Below are positions 10,271 through 22,812 of a stretch of DNA of 64,000 nt, one piece after another (within the stretch, counting starts at the first letter, position 1; the number at the start of each line of letters is the position of its first letter). This DNA comes from Lentinus brumalis (lineage: Eukaryota > Basidiomycota > Agaricomycetes > Polyporales > Polyporaceae). The notes below the pieces were generated by a model. The model ran no database searches, had not been told where the DNA came from, and saw nothing but the letters and a program-made list of their open reading frames with translations. Made by a program: the position numbers and the translations under genes. The stretch is from assembly GCA_001792895.1 (NCBI GenBank), contig MARA01000024.1, positions 186,001 through 250,000 of the forward strand, written 5' to 3'.

Positions 10271-12864
10271 CGGCCTTCGGACGTTATTTTCAGGTGCGTC
10301 TGCATCGTTCTTATGATATCATCTTACTTATGCTGTAGATCAGATCTCGGACAGAGACTGGGACAACCCCGGTCTCCCGACTTCCAGTGTGCAAAGCCGT
10401 GTTGCAGGCTCGCTCATATACAGATGCTACCGCGATTCAGCGGTGTATACGCCGGCGTGCGGCTCGTGTAATGGATGTATGCAGGGTCGATGCGCTGGGA
10501 GACCCTCAAGCTACTCGCCTCCATGCTGGCCTGCATACCCGGGCATACCGGTGCACTGCACGCAATTGTCGCGCTCTCGCCGGTCCTCCCTCGGCTCAGC
10601 TCTTATTCACAGGCTGGTCACGCCGAATATGTTCCAAGTCCGTGTGTATTTCTATCGCGCCGCCTCGTTCTGAGTCGTTCTGATACAGTACTTACTGCAG
10701 TTTTAGTCTGCAGGGTTCACACGTGAATGAAGAGCCGCAGCTTAGAGCCTCATGCACAGCAAGTCATCGCCGCCGACAGGCCTGGAGTTGCGCAACTCGG
10801 CCGGTGTAACGGAAGTACGCAGCTCTGTCGGTGCGCTGGGAGACTTTCCTGTACCGTGAGCAATTTCCACGCTATCGCTGATCCTTCCTCGGCTCAACTC
10901 ATTCTCTCAGGCCAGTCACGGCGGTGATGCCCAAGTATGTAACTTATGCATTTCATCGCGCGGTCCTGCGCTCGTGGTAATCATTGCGACGATACCGTAG
11001 TGACCAGTGCGATTGCAGCCCGTTCAGAAGAGCTGCAAACCTCATGAGCACACAACAGCAAGTTGGTTTTGGTACCAGAATTGATGCTAGAGGGCCGCAT
11101 AGTACGAGACACCGGTCTGGGTCTACAAGCGAACATGTCTAGGGCCGATGACCAGCCCGGATCCGGTGTTCTGCGCTTGAACGTCACTGATTACAGGCGG
11201 CCATCGACTACTGAAGGTACATCTGATTTCAGAGGATTCTCGGGCACGTCCGGCCGCCGTGCGCTGCCATTTCAGGACGCAGCAGCTTTGGTATGTTCCT
11301 TTCCCTGTTGAATTGAGCAGCAGATGCTGTTTGGTGTCGTTCTGCTTGAGCTTCGAGCTGAGCTAGCTCCTACAGCCTCCCCTGTATCCGCAAGCTCGAG
11401 CCTCACGCATTCGGACACATCCTGCGCAGCGGCTGGGATGCTTGCAGTGCGAGCTGCATCGCTCGGCTTGCCACATTGTGGCAGCTGCGCAGCTCAGTTT
11501 GTGTCGTAGCCGGGCATACAAGCAACCGACACGGCGACAATGGTTGAGCAGTGGACTCGGACGTCAAATGGAAGACAGGTCCGCCGATGCTCACAGTTTC
11601 CCCGATTAAGGTGCGTACTCCGTCCGGTGCCAGCAATGGTGTGCCTGATTCGTGTCTACTTACTTTCATGCCAGCAATGATCGTGTTTGCCCTCCCAGGC
11701 TTATCGGCAAATAAAACCACGGCCATGACGCGCTGTTCCAGCAACCAGAAACGTGTTAGGTGTTCTCTATTTTCACTGGGCATAGCGCATGCCGTGCGCA
11801 CTTTTTCTGCCTCCGGCGACTCCGAGAACAAGCTGAGAAACACACCTTGCGACAGACAGAGCCTATTTCCGAGGATTCAAGCGACTTCGCTCGGGACGCC
11901 GCCGTGAATCGCCCTGAAAGGTCTCCATGTACCGCAGATGTCGCCTGTCGATGCTCAACTCTGTGGAAGGTGCAAAACAAATCTCTGTTTGCCGATTACC
12001 GAGCAGCAAGCATGGAAAATGACCGCATGCCGCCGTAAAGTCGCACAGGTCCTCGCAGCGCTCCTGACATGCTCACGACACTCCCAGATCTCATGACTGC
12101 TATTCCACGCATGTAGTCTTGCTATCATGTGTAGAACGGGCTTCAGAAATATATTGTAAGGGAGAAACTAGACATTTGCGCACCACGCAGTGTGAAGGGT
12201 GCTAGCACAAAGCCTGCATCATGCCAGGTTGATGTCGCGCGGCCGATTAAATCGCAGCTTCCATTGTGCCCCTCGGCTCCTCCAATGGTGGATGTCTGTC
12301 TCGCCTATCAATTGCTGGAGACTCAGACTATCGCAGAGAGAGCACAAGACCATGATACCACCAGGCTGCCAAGTTTGTGCTGGAAGGCTGTGGAAGCACG
12401 TTCCAGCTACAAGTTCACGGCTTGCAGACACCAGTGGACCAATTATTGACCGTTAGATCGACTGCTCACCAGCTTCAAGAGCCTGCAGAATGCGGTTAAG
12501 GCACAAATTCACACAGGTTGGGAGACAGGATGAATGGAACTGATCATTTGAGTTACAGTACTTGTACAGGGATCGTGTTTCAGGTCCAAACGCGACCATT
12601 CCATAGGCAACTCGACCCAGCACTGAGCACGCAAAAGAACTCGTATGCTCCAAGATATATTCATGCAAAACTAAGTACATCCGCCTTCGAGCTCGTACAG
12701 TACGCCCGGGAGAGCACGACGCGAGGACACGTACCAGTCCATACAGGTGTACGAGACTCGGAACAACGATCGAGCTGCGAGATGTGTCCGAGTCCGCCGT
12801 GATCGCGCCCGAAGGCCGAACCCGAAGCAGAGTTCCCAGTCCCAGGATACCTTCAAGTATGACG

Positions 12865-13770
12865 GTGAGTACCAAGTACGTACATACCATAGCCTCTCAC
12901 AGATACAGCGCAGCACGGAGGCTCCCGAGCTGACAACCGGCGAGTCGCCGCTCAGGGATCATCACGGTCGCCCGCGGACACTCACCGCACTCGTCGGACC
13001 TCCACACGAATGCGGCACCCGCCGTTCTCCGTCGTCCCTTCTTCGCAGCCCGTTCCGCACTCCCGGGCTACTAGCTAGCCTTGGTGCGAGCCTCGAGTCT
13101 CCATGCCGCAGCTGCCGCGGCCGCAAAACTTGAAGCATGAAGCCTGGAGCCTGAGCCGCTGCGCGTCGCGGACCTCTCGGAGCTGGCTCCTCAGAACGAG
13201 CTGGTCGAGGCTGCTTCCGGCAACGCAACGATTCCAGACGGCCGTGTCGGGGCGACGTCGCGGGCAGGCCGGGCAGTTTCCAGCCTGAGGAATACAGCGG
13301 GTAAGTACCCAGTACATACATACGATACCCTCTCACAAATACAGAGCTTCCCGAGCTGACAGCCGACGAGTCCAGGGATCTGGATCCCCCGCAGGCACTC
13401 ACCGTGCTGGTCAAACCTCAACACGAATCCGGCACTCACCATTCACCGTTCTCCGTCCTTCGCAGCTCGCTTTGCGCACCGTGCGACCTACCAACCAGTC
13501 CTTGCACCGAATGACGGCCGAGCTCCGAGTCTTGAGTCTTGAGGTGTGACCGTGCCCGAGTCCGATCGAGATGCGAGCCTCGAGCCCCTGCGTGCGCCGA
13601 AGGCTGCCGCCAAAGTTCAAACTCGAAGTAATCTGCACGTCCCGAGCCTCCCGGAGCTTGGAGCAAGCCCGTCGAGGCAGCCGACCGGCGACGTAATACT
13701 TGCTGAACATTCCAGACGGCCGTGTCCGAGCGCGGATCCGACTCCCGGGCGACGTTGCAGGCAGGGCCCA
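12865..13770. repeat. Imperfect tandem repeat, two units of about 430-490 bp
   Basis: The unit starting at 12,865 (GTGAGTACC...) and the one starting at 13,301 (GTAAGTACC...) share a series of blocks in the same order. These are the start with TACATAC and CTCTCACA, then GAGCTGACA followed by the GGGATC region, the CACTCACCG and CACACGAATnCGG blocks, a CCGTTCTCCGTC block, a GAGCCTCGAG block, and a shared TTCCAGACGGCCGTGTC near 13,230 and 13,710. Spacing between blocks varies, so the repeat is old. No coding frame is conserved between the units. Confidence 0.65.
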
Positions 13771-16700
13771 GGGGGCAGCGAGGTCTATAAGGAGGGTTGT
13801 AAGCGCGGAAGACGGACGGGCACCCACCTTTCCCCCGGCCCCATCCGTCCCCGCGAGCACCGCGAGTTGTGTCCGCCGAAGGTGAGTGTCCCTCGCGCTG
13901 TTCCTGCCGCCGCGTCACTGACGGATCCCGGGGACTCTGCATGGCACAGTCTGCCATCTAGGCTCACAGCGTGACTGGAGAGCTTGAGGGCGACGGGCGC
14001 GTCGTTGTCGACGTCGACGTTGGCGGAGCAGGTGAGCAGAACGCGTTCCACCGACTCGTCGGGCTGACATCTCTCTACCAGGACACCGTTGGTGCTTGGC
14101 GGCCCAGACTCCCGGTCGACGCCCGTTGGGGCTTGAGTGCTCGAAGACGTCGAGTCGCTGGTCAATCGGTGCGCGTCCCGCAGCCCGGTCTTCCTTACGA
14201 CCCGAAGCACTCACCTACCTGTCTCCCGCACAGCACCAGTGATCCCGCCATGAGGCCCTGGAGGTGAGTCGACGTCTTCCGGCATCGTAGCCATTAGCAC
14301 ACGATGAGTACTCACTGTGTTCATCTCCTTCTTACCTCCAGATCGTCCGCAGCTTTCGCGTTCGCGTGCTGCGAGACACGTCAATGTGTCGGGTAAGCGT
14401 AGATGGTACTGTCAGCAATCGGGCGTGCGTCAGCGATGAACCGCGGAGCGAGCAGTCGTCTCCGTCGTCGCGGCGTTCTGAGTATGCGCCGTTTGGGTTC
14501 CAGGTCCGAGTACGAGCGGCGCGAGAAGTTACTGTAGAAGTAGAGCGTGTGAGTAACAGCGGCGTGCGCGATTACGGGGCGAACTGACCGTGATTGGGCG
14601 GACACGCGAGCGGGAGAGGCAGGCAGGACCGAGAAGCAGAGCGGGGTCGTTCTGCGGGTCGCGAAGTACGAGCTGGATCCGGTACGGTGCCCGCCTTGGA
14701 CGCGGATTCGTGTGGCCGGCCGGCGGGGATGAGAGCTGGCGGGCTTGGACAGCGAGCGAGAGTGGGCAGTGCTCTCGGTGTACCGGAGGGCGGCGTGCGG
14801 ATGCGCGTGCGTGAGACACCGGAAATGGCGCGGTTGCGCGAAGTTGTGGCCTGGAAACAAGATCGACAGCGAGAGACTGATCTGTGAATCGCGTGCGCGC
14901 GTTCAGCTCCGCCAGTGTGGGTGGTAAGAGGCAGGACGGCGACGGTTTGGCAGGTGGAGGGAATCCTTGACGAAATACTTACCTGTGGTGTATGTAGTAG
15001 TACTTCGCCCACGACGGCGGTAATGAATTTGTGTTCGAGCAGACTTGCAGCTCCATCTTCGCGGGTATTGAGTTCTTTACTGGGTGGTTGGTCGTCAGGG
15101 GAAGACCAGATAGATACGATGTATAGAATAACCTACCTGGAACGTCGAAGTTCCCAGTCACCATTCGAGGGAGTCGCTGACAGGCCAGCACATGCGGGAG
15201 ACGATGCCGACCTACCTGTTTGTTGCGCCTTCGAGCTTCTGGACGTCACTGTTGATGTCCTGCCCGCGGCGAGTTGCTGTCTGCTCGGCATGAGGACACG
15301 GCCCAAGCCGAGACTTGCCAGGGTCTGTGTACCTGCCCGCCCGTTCTCCGTACTCCGTACTCCGTTATCGGTGTGACGGACGAGGACGGGCTGTTGGTAC
15401 TGCTGCTTGCAGTCTGGCAATCGCGTGGTCAGGCAGCCCTCGGGGAGGAGACGAGTGAGCGATCTCTGCGCACCTGTGACGCGTTCCGGGCTCCGAGTCC
15501 CGGTCCTCGGGGGTCGCCGACTGTGATCGTGGCAGGGCCTGCGCGGGAGGCGAGGGCGGCGGCCATGCATGATGCAAGCTCGCAGGCTCGGCACGATGCG
15601 CTGTCCGTCGACCGCCGGCTTCGAGCGTCCGGATGGGCGTCGGGACAGTGCTCGCAGCATGTTGGCTCTACAGATAAGTGTCAGAACTCAGCCGCGCTCC
15701 CGAGGCCCCGCGTTGTTTGCTTACCTCCTGCCAGCTGCCGTGTGCCGTTCCCTCTCCCCTCTCTGCTCTCCTCGCCGCCGACACTTGCACCGCGGTTCGA
15801 AGCTGTACGCGTGTTCGACCTTGAGCCCGGTTCGTACGAAGTTAGAGGGATGTTGACGAGCCGCTGACGGGGAACCTGCAGTCCGGTGCTAGTGCCCCTA
15901 CGCCGACGACTCGCCCTGCGGAGGTAAGCAGCGCGACCAGCTGAGTCTCTGAGCCGTCACTCACCCATTCTCGCCGCGGCGCACCTTCAGATCGCGACTC
16001 CTGCGCCGGTCGTTGCGTTCTTGGCTGCCAGACGTGCATCTGCGCGAGTCCGAGCTTGGTCCGGGTAAGCATTCGCAGCGGTCCCGAGCTCGTCTGATGA
16101 TGAGCTTGCAGGCGGACAGCCATAGATTAGGCAGCTCCGCGAGTCGAGTCGCGCTCATTCGCCCACCGCCGCAGTGCGTCGTCGGCTCGCAGGCGAGATG
16201 CGGATCACGCTGGAGGTATGTCGTCTGAGGTCTTGTCGTTCTCCCTGGTGTTCTGACTGGTTGCTCCTGTGTAGATGCCGGCATGACGCACGGAGGGTTC
16301 GCTCGGGCGTGCGTGGGTCTTGGTGCGGAGGGCGATTGTGATCAGGCCCGAGGTAGCCACAGCGTAGCGTAGCACAAGTAGCTTGAAGAGGGACGGGGAC
16401 GTCGTCGCGGTGCTGGTACTGGGTGGTGTGAGACGAGCTCTCCCGGCTGGCAGGGCGGACGTTAATCAGAGGGGACGGACGCGGGGACGGAGGAGCACCC
16501 TATGAGTGCATCTACCGCCACTATGACGGCTCACGAGCTACGCTCGCAGCATGCGCCTCGCGTGCTCCCGGTGGCCGAGACGGCGAGGGCTGTTGGCGTT
16601 GCTAAAGCAGGTATGCAGCGCGCGACAGTGTCTCCCGGTCGCTTTGAGCACTCATCGGGATTCGTAGAGTATTGGTACCGTTGTCGGACGGGCGGAGCCG

Positions 16701-17246
16701 CGGATATGACTGGTGAGTCGCCGTCTTAAGCTCTGGCGCAGTTCCGAGATACTTACCAGTTAATTCGTCCGGGATCGCGTACCTGCAGCTTAACCCGAGA
16801 GAGACGTTGGGCGCACGTCCCCGGCGGGATGTATGCGCGTGTACGGTGGAGGCGCGGTCTGTGGTGCGGATAGTGGTTCGCTGTAGTCGGCAGGAGCGGG
16901 AGCTTGCCCGCATACGAGCGCACGGCCAGGGGGCTTGCTGCCGCGTTCGGTACGGCGACGTCCCGTGAGATCTTCATTGAACGGCCTGAACGGGATGGCG
17001 TATCTGCTGAGCTGGCTGTGGGAGAATGGTACATACCGCAAGCGTGCCTCTGAGTTGCTGATGACGGACGGACTGCGAGTGGGGCAAGAGAGCGAGAAGC
17101 CCTAACCCGAGTGCGCGTGCCGGGGGAGCGCGTCATGTCGCGTCGGGCTGGCTTTCTCTGCGCCGCCATGTCCTCGCCGCCCTCGCCTTAGACTGCTGCT
17201 CTCGCTCTCCCTGGGGCTCTCCTCGCTCTCGCTCTCGTTGCCCGCC

Positions 17247-20200
17247 ATGTTGGCCAGACGCTGTCGCCCCGCTCCCAGGTCTGCGCACCCCGGCTGGGGC
17301 CCCACGATACCCCGCACGGTCTCTATCTCTGCTCGCGCCTTTGCATCCAGCACCGCCGCACCTACTCGCCGCCCACCGAGGTTGCAGAAGTACCTCCGCC
17401 GAACGCTTCTCACTCTCGTCGGGATAGGCGTCGCGTATGTCGTCGACCGCGAGCTGCATGCCTCAGCGATCAATCGTAATATTCGGACAGCGTGGACGGT
17501 GAGTACAGCACTGTTCTCTGTCTGGTCCTTGTTGTGCCCCACCTCCAACCTCCGAGAAGCGCTGTTAGCGCATTTGTCACCTCCCCGAGGCATTTGCCCG
17601 CGACCTCTCAGGCTGCTTGTGTCAAGTCAGAAGGCCTCCCCCACGTTCCGAATGTCTCCTTCATGTGCTCACCCCCGCTTTGCGCTCCCGCATGCTCGCA
17701 ACCCGGCATGCATGACGTCATCATAAACAACTTACACGCCGAGTACTGGCAGACGAGACTGCTGCAAGTCTGAAGTGAAAGCCTAGCCGATTGTTCCTTC
17801 CTGACTTTCTCTCTCACTCCCCCGGTGCGTACAGCAGGAGCCTTGACAGCTTGCTACGCAGATGCACTAGCAGGATCCCCAGGTCCCGTTTGTGAGGCGC
17901 CGCAATGCAGCCCTGCGCAAGCGATGCCGTTCTCGGAGCCCTTGCTAGGAGTGGAAGTGGAAGTGCGCCCGCCTTCGACAGTGGCCACTTCTACTCCCCC
18001 TTCATTCTAGTCTTGCCAGCCAGACGTTGTAGGCGCGGTTCTGCCTCGTCCAAAACGGGGAGAAGAACGGGACAGAGGACGAGACAGAACCATGCGTACA
18101 ACGTCTGGTGAGTGTTGTATAGGCGGATGTGGGGTTCCGTCACACTCGGCCTTGTGGAGCCCATCCACCTCTCTTCTCTGCGATGTCTTCCCCGCCATGG
18201 CCGGATTCGGAAACTGTTCGCCCTGCCTCAATGCATCCCATCTGTTGACATTTCTTATCCATAAATATGGCACAATGCGAGTATGGTGCCACGAGTGCAT
18301 ATATGCGCTGCTGTTGTTGAACGTTGAAGCCCGGCTTGATTCCCTTCGAATGAACGGTGGAACGCATTGCATCGCCGCGGCTCGAATCAGAGAACGCGAC
18401 AGACTTGGAGTCCCGTAGTGACATTCGTGATGGAAGTCACTACCCCACACCCGTCTATACCAATCTCACCAGACGGTTCGGGCCGGGTTGTGTTGTGGAG
18501 GTGTGTCGTCCGTTCTCCTTCCTCTTTTGTCCGCGCCCTAACCTACCTTCACTCGCCTCAGTACATCAGCGTCCAGCGCGAGCAAGTACGCAGAGCGTAT
18601 ACATTCTTGGCTTTAGAGACATGTCGCACAAGGAGGTCCACTGCGGCTCTGGTCCGCACATGAGCGGGGAACCCACCACTATATTCGTCACGGCCCGAGC
18701 TGACAACGCTACATATCTGCAGTGTGCCGTGATTGCCATAGACTACAAGCTCAACTTCACACACGAGAACGCTGACGGCATCCCGGCCCTGCAAGAGCGC
18801 GTTGCACAACGCGTGTATGACCTCCTCACCTCCAACGGCGGTCTCTACATCAAGATTGGTACGTGTTTGTAGTCCGCGTCGCCGGCCTCTCACTCAGTCA
18901 TGACTAGGCCAGGCGTTCGCGAACAACGCGGCACTGCTGCCCCGGCCCATGCAGGAGAAGTTCGCCAAGCTGTTCGACGACGCCCCGCAGGTCCCGTACT
19001 CGACCGTCGAGCGCGTCTTCAAGGCCGAGTTCGGACGTCCGCCCGCGGGCCCGACGGCGTCTTTGCGACCTTCGAGGAGCAGGCCGCGGCGAGCGCAAGC
19101 ATCGCGCAGGTGCACCGGGCGCAGCTCAAGACCGGCGAGTGGGTCGCAGTCAAGATCCAGAAGCCGGACGTGAGCAAGCAGGTCGAGTGGGACCTCGGGG
19201 CGTTCCGCGCCGTCATGTGGATATACGAGCACTGGCTGTTCCACCTCCCGGTCTGCTTCGCCGTCGGTGCGTGCGTCTCTCACGCGAAGCTGCGTGTGCT
19301 CACCTCCCGCAGACTTCATCAACGACCACCTGCGCCGCGAACTGGACTTTGAGTCGGAGGCACGCAACGCGGTGCGCACGGCCGAGTTCGTCGCGAAGGA
19401 ACCGCGCCTCGCGGACCGCGTGTACATCCCGAAGGTGTACCCCGAGCTGTCGACGAAGAAGGTCATGGTCGCGGAGTGGATCGACGGCGTGCGGCTCAGC
19501 GACCGGCGCGGGATCCAGCGGCTGATGGGCGACGACGCCTCCGCCGAGCCCCGTGCTCCGTCGCCCGCGGACCGCTTCCCGACACTCAAGGGCGGGTCGA
19601 AGTGGGTGATGCAGACGATGGTGGACCTGTTCAGTGCGCAGATCTTCGACTGGAGCTGGGTGCACTGCGACCCGCACCCGGGGAACATCATCGTGCGGCC
19701 GCACCCGGTGAAGACGGGCCAGGCGCAGTTCGTGCTGCTCGACCACGGGCTGTACGTGCGCGTGTCGCCGCGGTTCCAGCAGCAGTACGCGCGGCTGTGG
19801 AAGGGGCTGCTGAGCGCGGACTTTGGCGTCGTGAAGAGTGTCACGGAGGAGTGGGGGATCGGAACCCCGGATCTGTTTGCGAGCGCGACGCTGATGCGGC
19901 CGGTGCGCTTCAAGGAGGTCGAGATGCCGGACTTTGCGAAGATGGACGACTATGAGCGGGGGGTGTACATGAAGGAGAAGCTCAAGGGGTTCTTGCAGGA
20001 TACGGATAGGATGCCGAAGGAGCTTATCTTCATTGGCCGGAATATGCGGTGCGTGTTAGCTCAACGTCGGTGGTGTGAGCATCGTTACTGACGTCCGTTC
20101 GCTGCCATATGACAGAATCGTCCAGGGTGAGTCGGCTTCGATAAATTTACGACCGCCGTAGCTGACCATACTTGCGCATACAGGGAACAACCAGCTGTTC

Positions 20201-20494
20201 GGCTCCCCCGTGAACCGCATCCGCATCACGGCCTACTGGGCCTCGCGCTCGCTCGTGACGTCGCGCCAGCTGAGTCTCGCACAACGCGTGCGCGAGGCGT
20301 GGAACCACGTCGTGTTCCTGTCGGTGATGTTCTCGATCGACGTGCTGTTCTGGGGGACGAGGGTGCGGCAGTGGGTCGCGCGGATACTCGGGCGGAGGGG
20401 CGAGAGCTTCGAGGACGAGCTGGAGCGGTCGATGCGCAATTTTGCGAAGTCGAACTTTGGGCTGGATATGCCTGAGGGTGCGTTTGAGGGGTAG
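17247..20494 (+). CDS. ABC1/UbiB (ADCK1-like) kinase, copy 2: complete 3' end, one frameshift in exon 3
   Basis: Six exons (17247-17498, 18723-18858, 18908-19266, 19313-20048, 20116-20126, 20184-20494) would encode about 601 residues if one base were present. Compared with copy 1, a G is missing at about 19,046-19,049 (GGG against GGGG), which breaks exon 3. Otherwise the KxGQ-type KIGQ, ASASIAQVHRA, VAVK, HCDPHPGN and DHG motifs are all present. The C-terminal exon contains SPVNRIRITAYWA and a hydrophobic stretch near VVFLSVMFSIDVLFW that may associate with membrane. The N-terminus is Arg-rich and mitochondrial-like, as expected for ADCK1/Mcp2-type proteins. Exon 5 is only 11 nt yet restores the conserved RIVQGNNQ block. 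Whether this copy is functional depends on whether the missing G is real. Confidence 0.8.
17499..18722 (+). other. Very long first intron of ABC1 copy 2
   Basis: This intron is 1,224 nt, from GTGAGT to CTGCAG, and partly aligns with the copy 1 intron (for example the TTAGCGCATTTGTCAC region and the GATGCACTAGCAGG block). Small open frames inside have no similarity I recognise. Confidence 0.7.
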
Positions 20495-21040
20495 AGCTTT
20501 TGAGGATCTGGGTTTATACGCTATCTTGTGCTGGTTCGCATTAGACGGGCGGACTTAATGAAAGACGAGCCACGGGACAATGGCGGCGATGTCGACCAGT
20601 ACCCCGGCGACGTGCTCTGCACGTTCGAAAGTCTGCTATCTCACGAGCGCTGTCAAATCGTTATGTTCACTCGCGCGCGGACAAGGAGGACGGGGCGTCG
20701 TCCACCGGGCGGCGAGAAGTATGACAGCAGCAAGCGTAGAGGGCAGCGTGGATTCTGAGAGGGTGGACCATTGATGCGGCAGAGGTTTCCATATTTTGCC
20801 AAGGTAAACCTTATGAACGCAATGACCAGGTATGCTTCTATGCCCAACAAAGTCATATCTTTGCGAAAATGCATTACAAACGGGAGAGCAGAGCCGAAAC
20901 ATCCATACAGCGGCATACTGGACGTAGTGATACAAACACAGTGTCGTGCACCAGTAGGGGCGGGCTCGTCGAGGTCTCAGTCAGATCAGAGGACGCTGCT
21001 GCCGTACTTTTACTATGAGGAGTCAGGTCTGATCTCCTCG
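20495..21040. other. Convergent intergenic spacer
   Basis: This is 546 bp between the stop of ABC1 copy 2 and the stop of the NTPase paralogue on the other strand. No gene, hairpin or repeat stands out. It presumably holds both 3' untranslated regions. Confidence 0.4.
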
Positions 21041-22751
21041 TCAATGTAGCTGGGCTTGAGGCGATGGAAGGACACAGCCCCATATGTTCACCTCCTTCTT
21101 GTGCTGTCCAAGAGTGAAGCCCTTCATCTCACCCGCGCACTTGTCCGCGTGCTTACTCGCCAACTGCTTAGAGTCTGAGACAAAGACGACGTGCCAAACG
21201 CGCTTCTCCCGACCCTCGTGGTCGAACTTCGCCCAGAGCTTCCGAAGCCCGTCCACTGGGCTGTCGTAGTCGTGTTCATCGGCTAGCGTGGCTTGGAGAG
21301 CATAGACATTATCGCGATCCGAGAGGACACTGTCGATGTCGGAGAAATTGGACGTCGACGGAAGCCAGTAGAATGACGAGAATTCGCTGCTCCGTCCAAG
21401 TGCACCAGCGGTGCCGACGAGCAGTCGCTGCGACGGCGCCATCACCGACGAGTCGGACCCCCTGAAAATGTCGAGGGGTTGAGAGTTGCTGGACAAGTGG
21501 GCGTGCATCGTCTTCTCGAACTGCCAGGCTGGAATTGCTCTCGTCACAGCGTGGGATGAGCCTAGCGCGTGGAAAAGATGCAAAGCTTCGGCATTTGCGA
21601 CCGATCCGCGTGCGGAATTGAAGATATCTGAGAGATGAATAGTAGGGATCCGGTAGATCATGTCGACGGAACTGACGACCTGGGAAGTATCCGGGTCCAA
21701 CTCCCGGTAAGGGAATACGAAGAGAATGGTGAACCCTACACTCGGAACCGTCCGGCAAGCAGGATGGGCGAATGCCAGGGGTGTAGTGCAGATGGTCCTC
21801 GCCGCGATTTTGGCTGTGTTGGTCAGTTTCTCCTCGATGGAGGCGCGCTCCTCGGGGATGCGTTCAGGAGGTCTAGGATCGTTCGAGTGCACGGCCCCCA
21901 CTTGCTGATATAACGATAGGCCTCAGCTACATCGAGCCCAAGCTCCCTCCTGCATGCAAAATGAGTAAGCATATTATTGGCGGGGAAGAAATCCAACCAC
22001 GTACGCGATAGCCCATATCTCGAGCGGGCGTGGTAAGTCTGAGACGAGGAGACTTGCACTGTGTTGCTTCTTCCACTCTTTCCACCTGTCAGGCCTCGGA
22101 GGCGTGGAATGGATTATGCGTGCGTTCGAGAACCGGAAGGCCCTACATGGCTGGCGGATGTCGTTATTTGAATCCGAGAGTCCCCAGTAGTCCCTTGACA
22201 GATCTGCACGATTCCGGGCATCCCTTACTGTCGCGCCCTCGTCGTTGAACACGACGAATTGGTCGCCGGACAGGTGGATCGCGGTGGGCAGTTTCCACTC
22301 GAGACGATGCAGCAGTACCTCCAGAAGCCAAACTGTCTTGCCTGCGCACGCGTTAGCACGGTCCGCGACTTCCATGTACAGTTTACGCACCGATCCCCGG
22401 ATGTCCCGTAACGACGATGGCCTTGGTGGTCCGCAGATAGCCCGTCTCGATCGTCTCCCGGAGCCAGACGTATTCAGGCCGGATTACGAGGACGTCCTGG
22501 ACTGCGTCAGGAACTCCACCGCACGCCTTTACGACTGAGTGGATGTTGTGTAGACAAGTGTATTCCCACTCGGTTATGGTCGTGTTGACGTGATCGTCGT
22601 CCTCGTCAGTCTCGATTGACATCTGCATGTCCTCGTCGGGGGAGAGATCTGCCATGGAGAGCTTTCCCGAAGACCGATGAGGCCAGGGTGTGCCCCATGC
22701 CTTTTTGTGCAGAGCAGCGGCGTCCAGGTCCAAGATATCAGCCTGAGCCAT
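21041..22751 (-). pseudogene. RHS/Crinkler-like P-loop NTPase, paralogue A (one-base frameshift)
   Basis: Exons 22751-22391, 22341-22005 and 21949-21041 give about 535 residues if one base were present. The ATP-binding Walker A motif GHPGIGKT falls at residues 116-123, split by intron 1. The C-terminal region is a folded domain with DPDTSQVVSSVDM, YWLPSTSNFSDID, VYALQATL and VWHVVFVSDSK, a pattern I associate with the nuclease-like C-terminus of fungal RHS/Crinkler-type NTPases. Against paralogue B, one G is missing at 21,854-21,857 (GGGG against GGGGG), which breaks exon 3 early. The protein extends a few residues past B's C-terminus. The gene pair is head to tail. Family function in fungi is poorly known; host defence or effector roles have been proposed for relatives. 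Confidence 0.7.
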
Positions 22752-22812
22752 GATGATGGAGGTCGTATGGAAAGGAGTCTCGATGACGTAACTCAGGCGC
22801 CCCGCTATGTTT

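Larger units (their letters stand above)
8299..17085. other. 8.8-kb stretch without supported genes; diverged local duplications
   Basis: Between the truncated end of ABC1 copy 1 and the start of copy 2 I find only short open frames on both strands and no recognisable protein. Several imperfect direct duplications are visible: 9,720-9,900 resembles 10,110-10,270, 10,467-10,630 resembles 10,802-10,935, and 12,865-13,276 resembles 13,301-13,770. GTGAGT, GTAAGT and GTACGT words followed by pyrimidine-CAG recur every few hundred bases. It could be a decayed gene cluster, a multi-exon noncoding transcript or a repeat array. The sequence alone does not decide. Confidence 0.5.
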
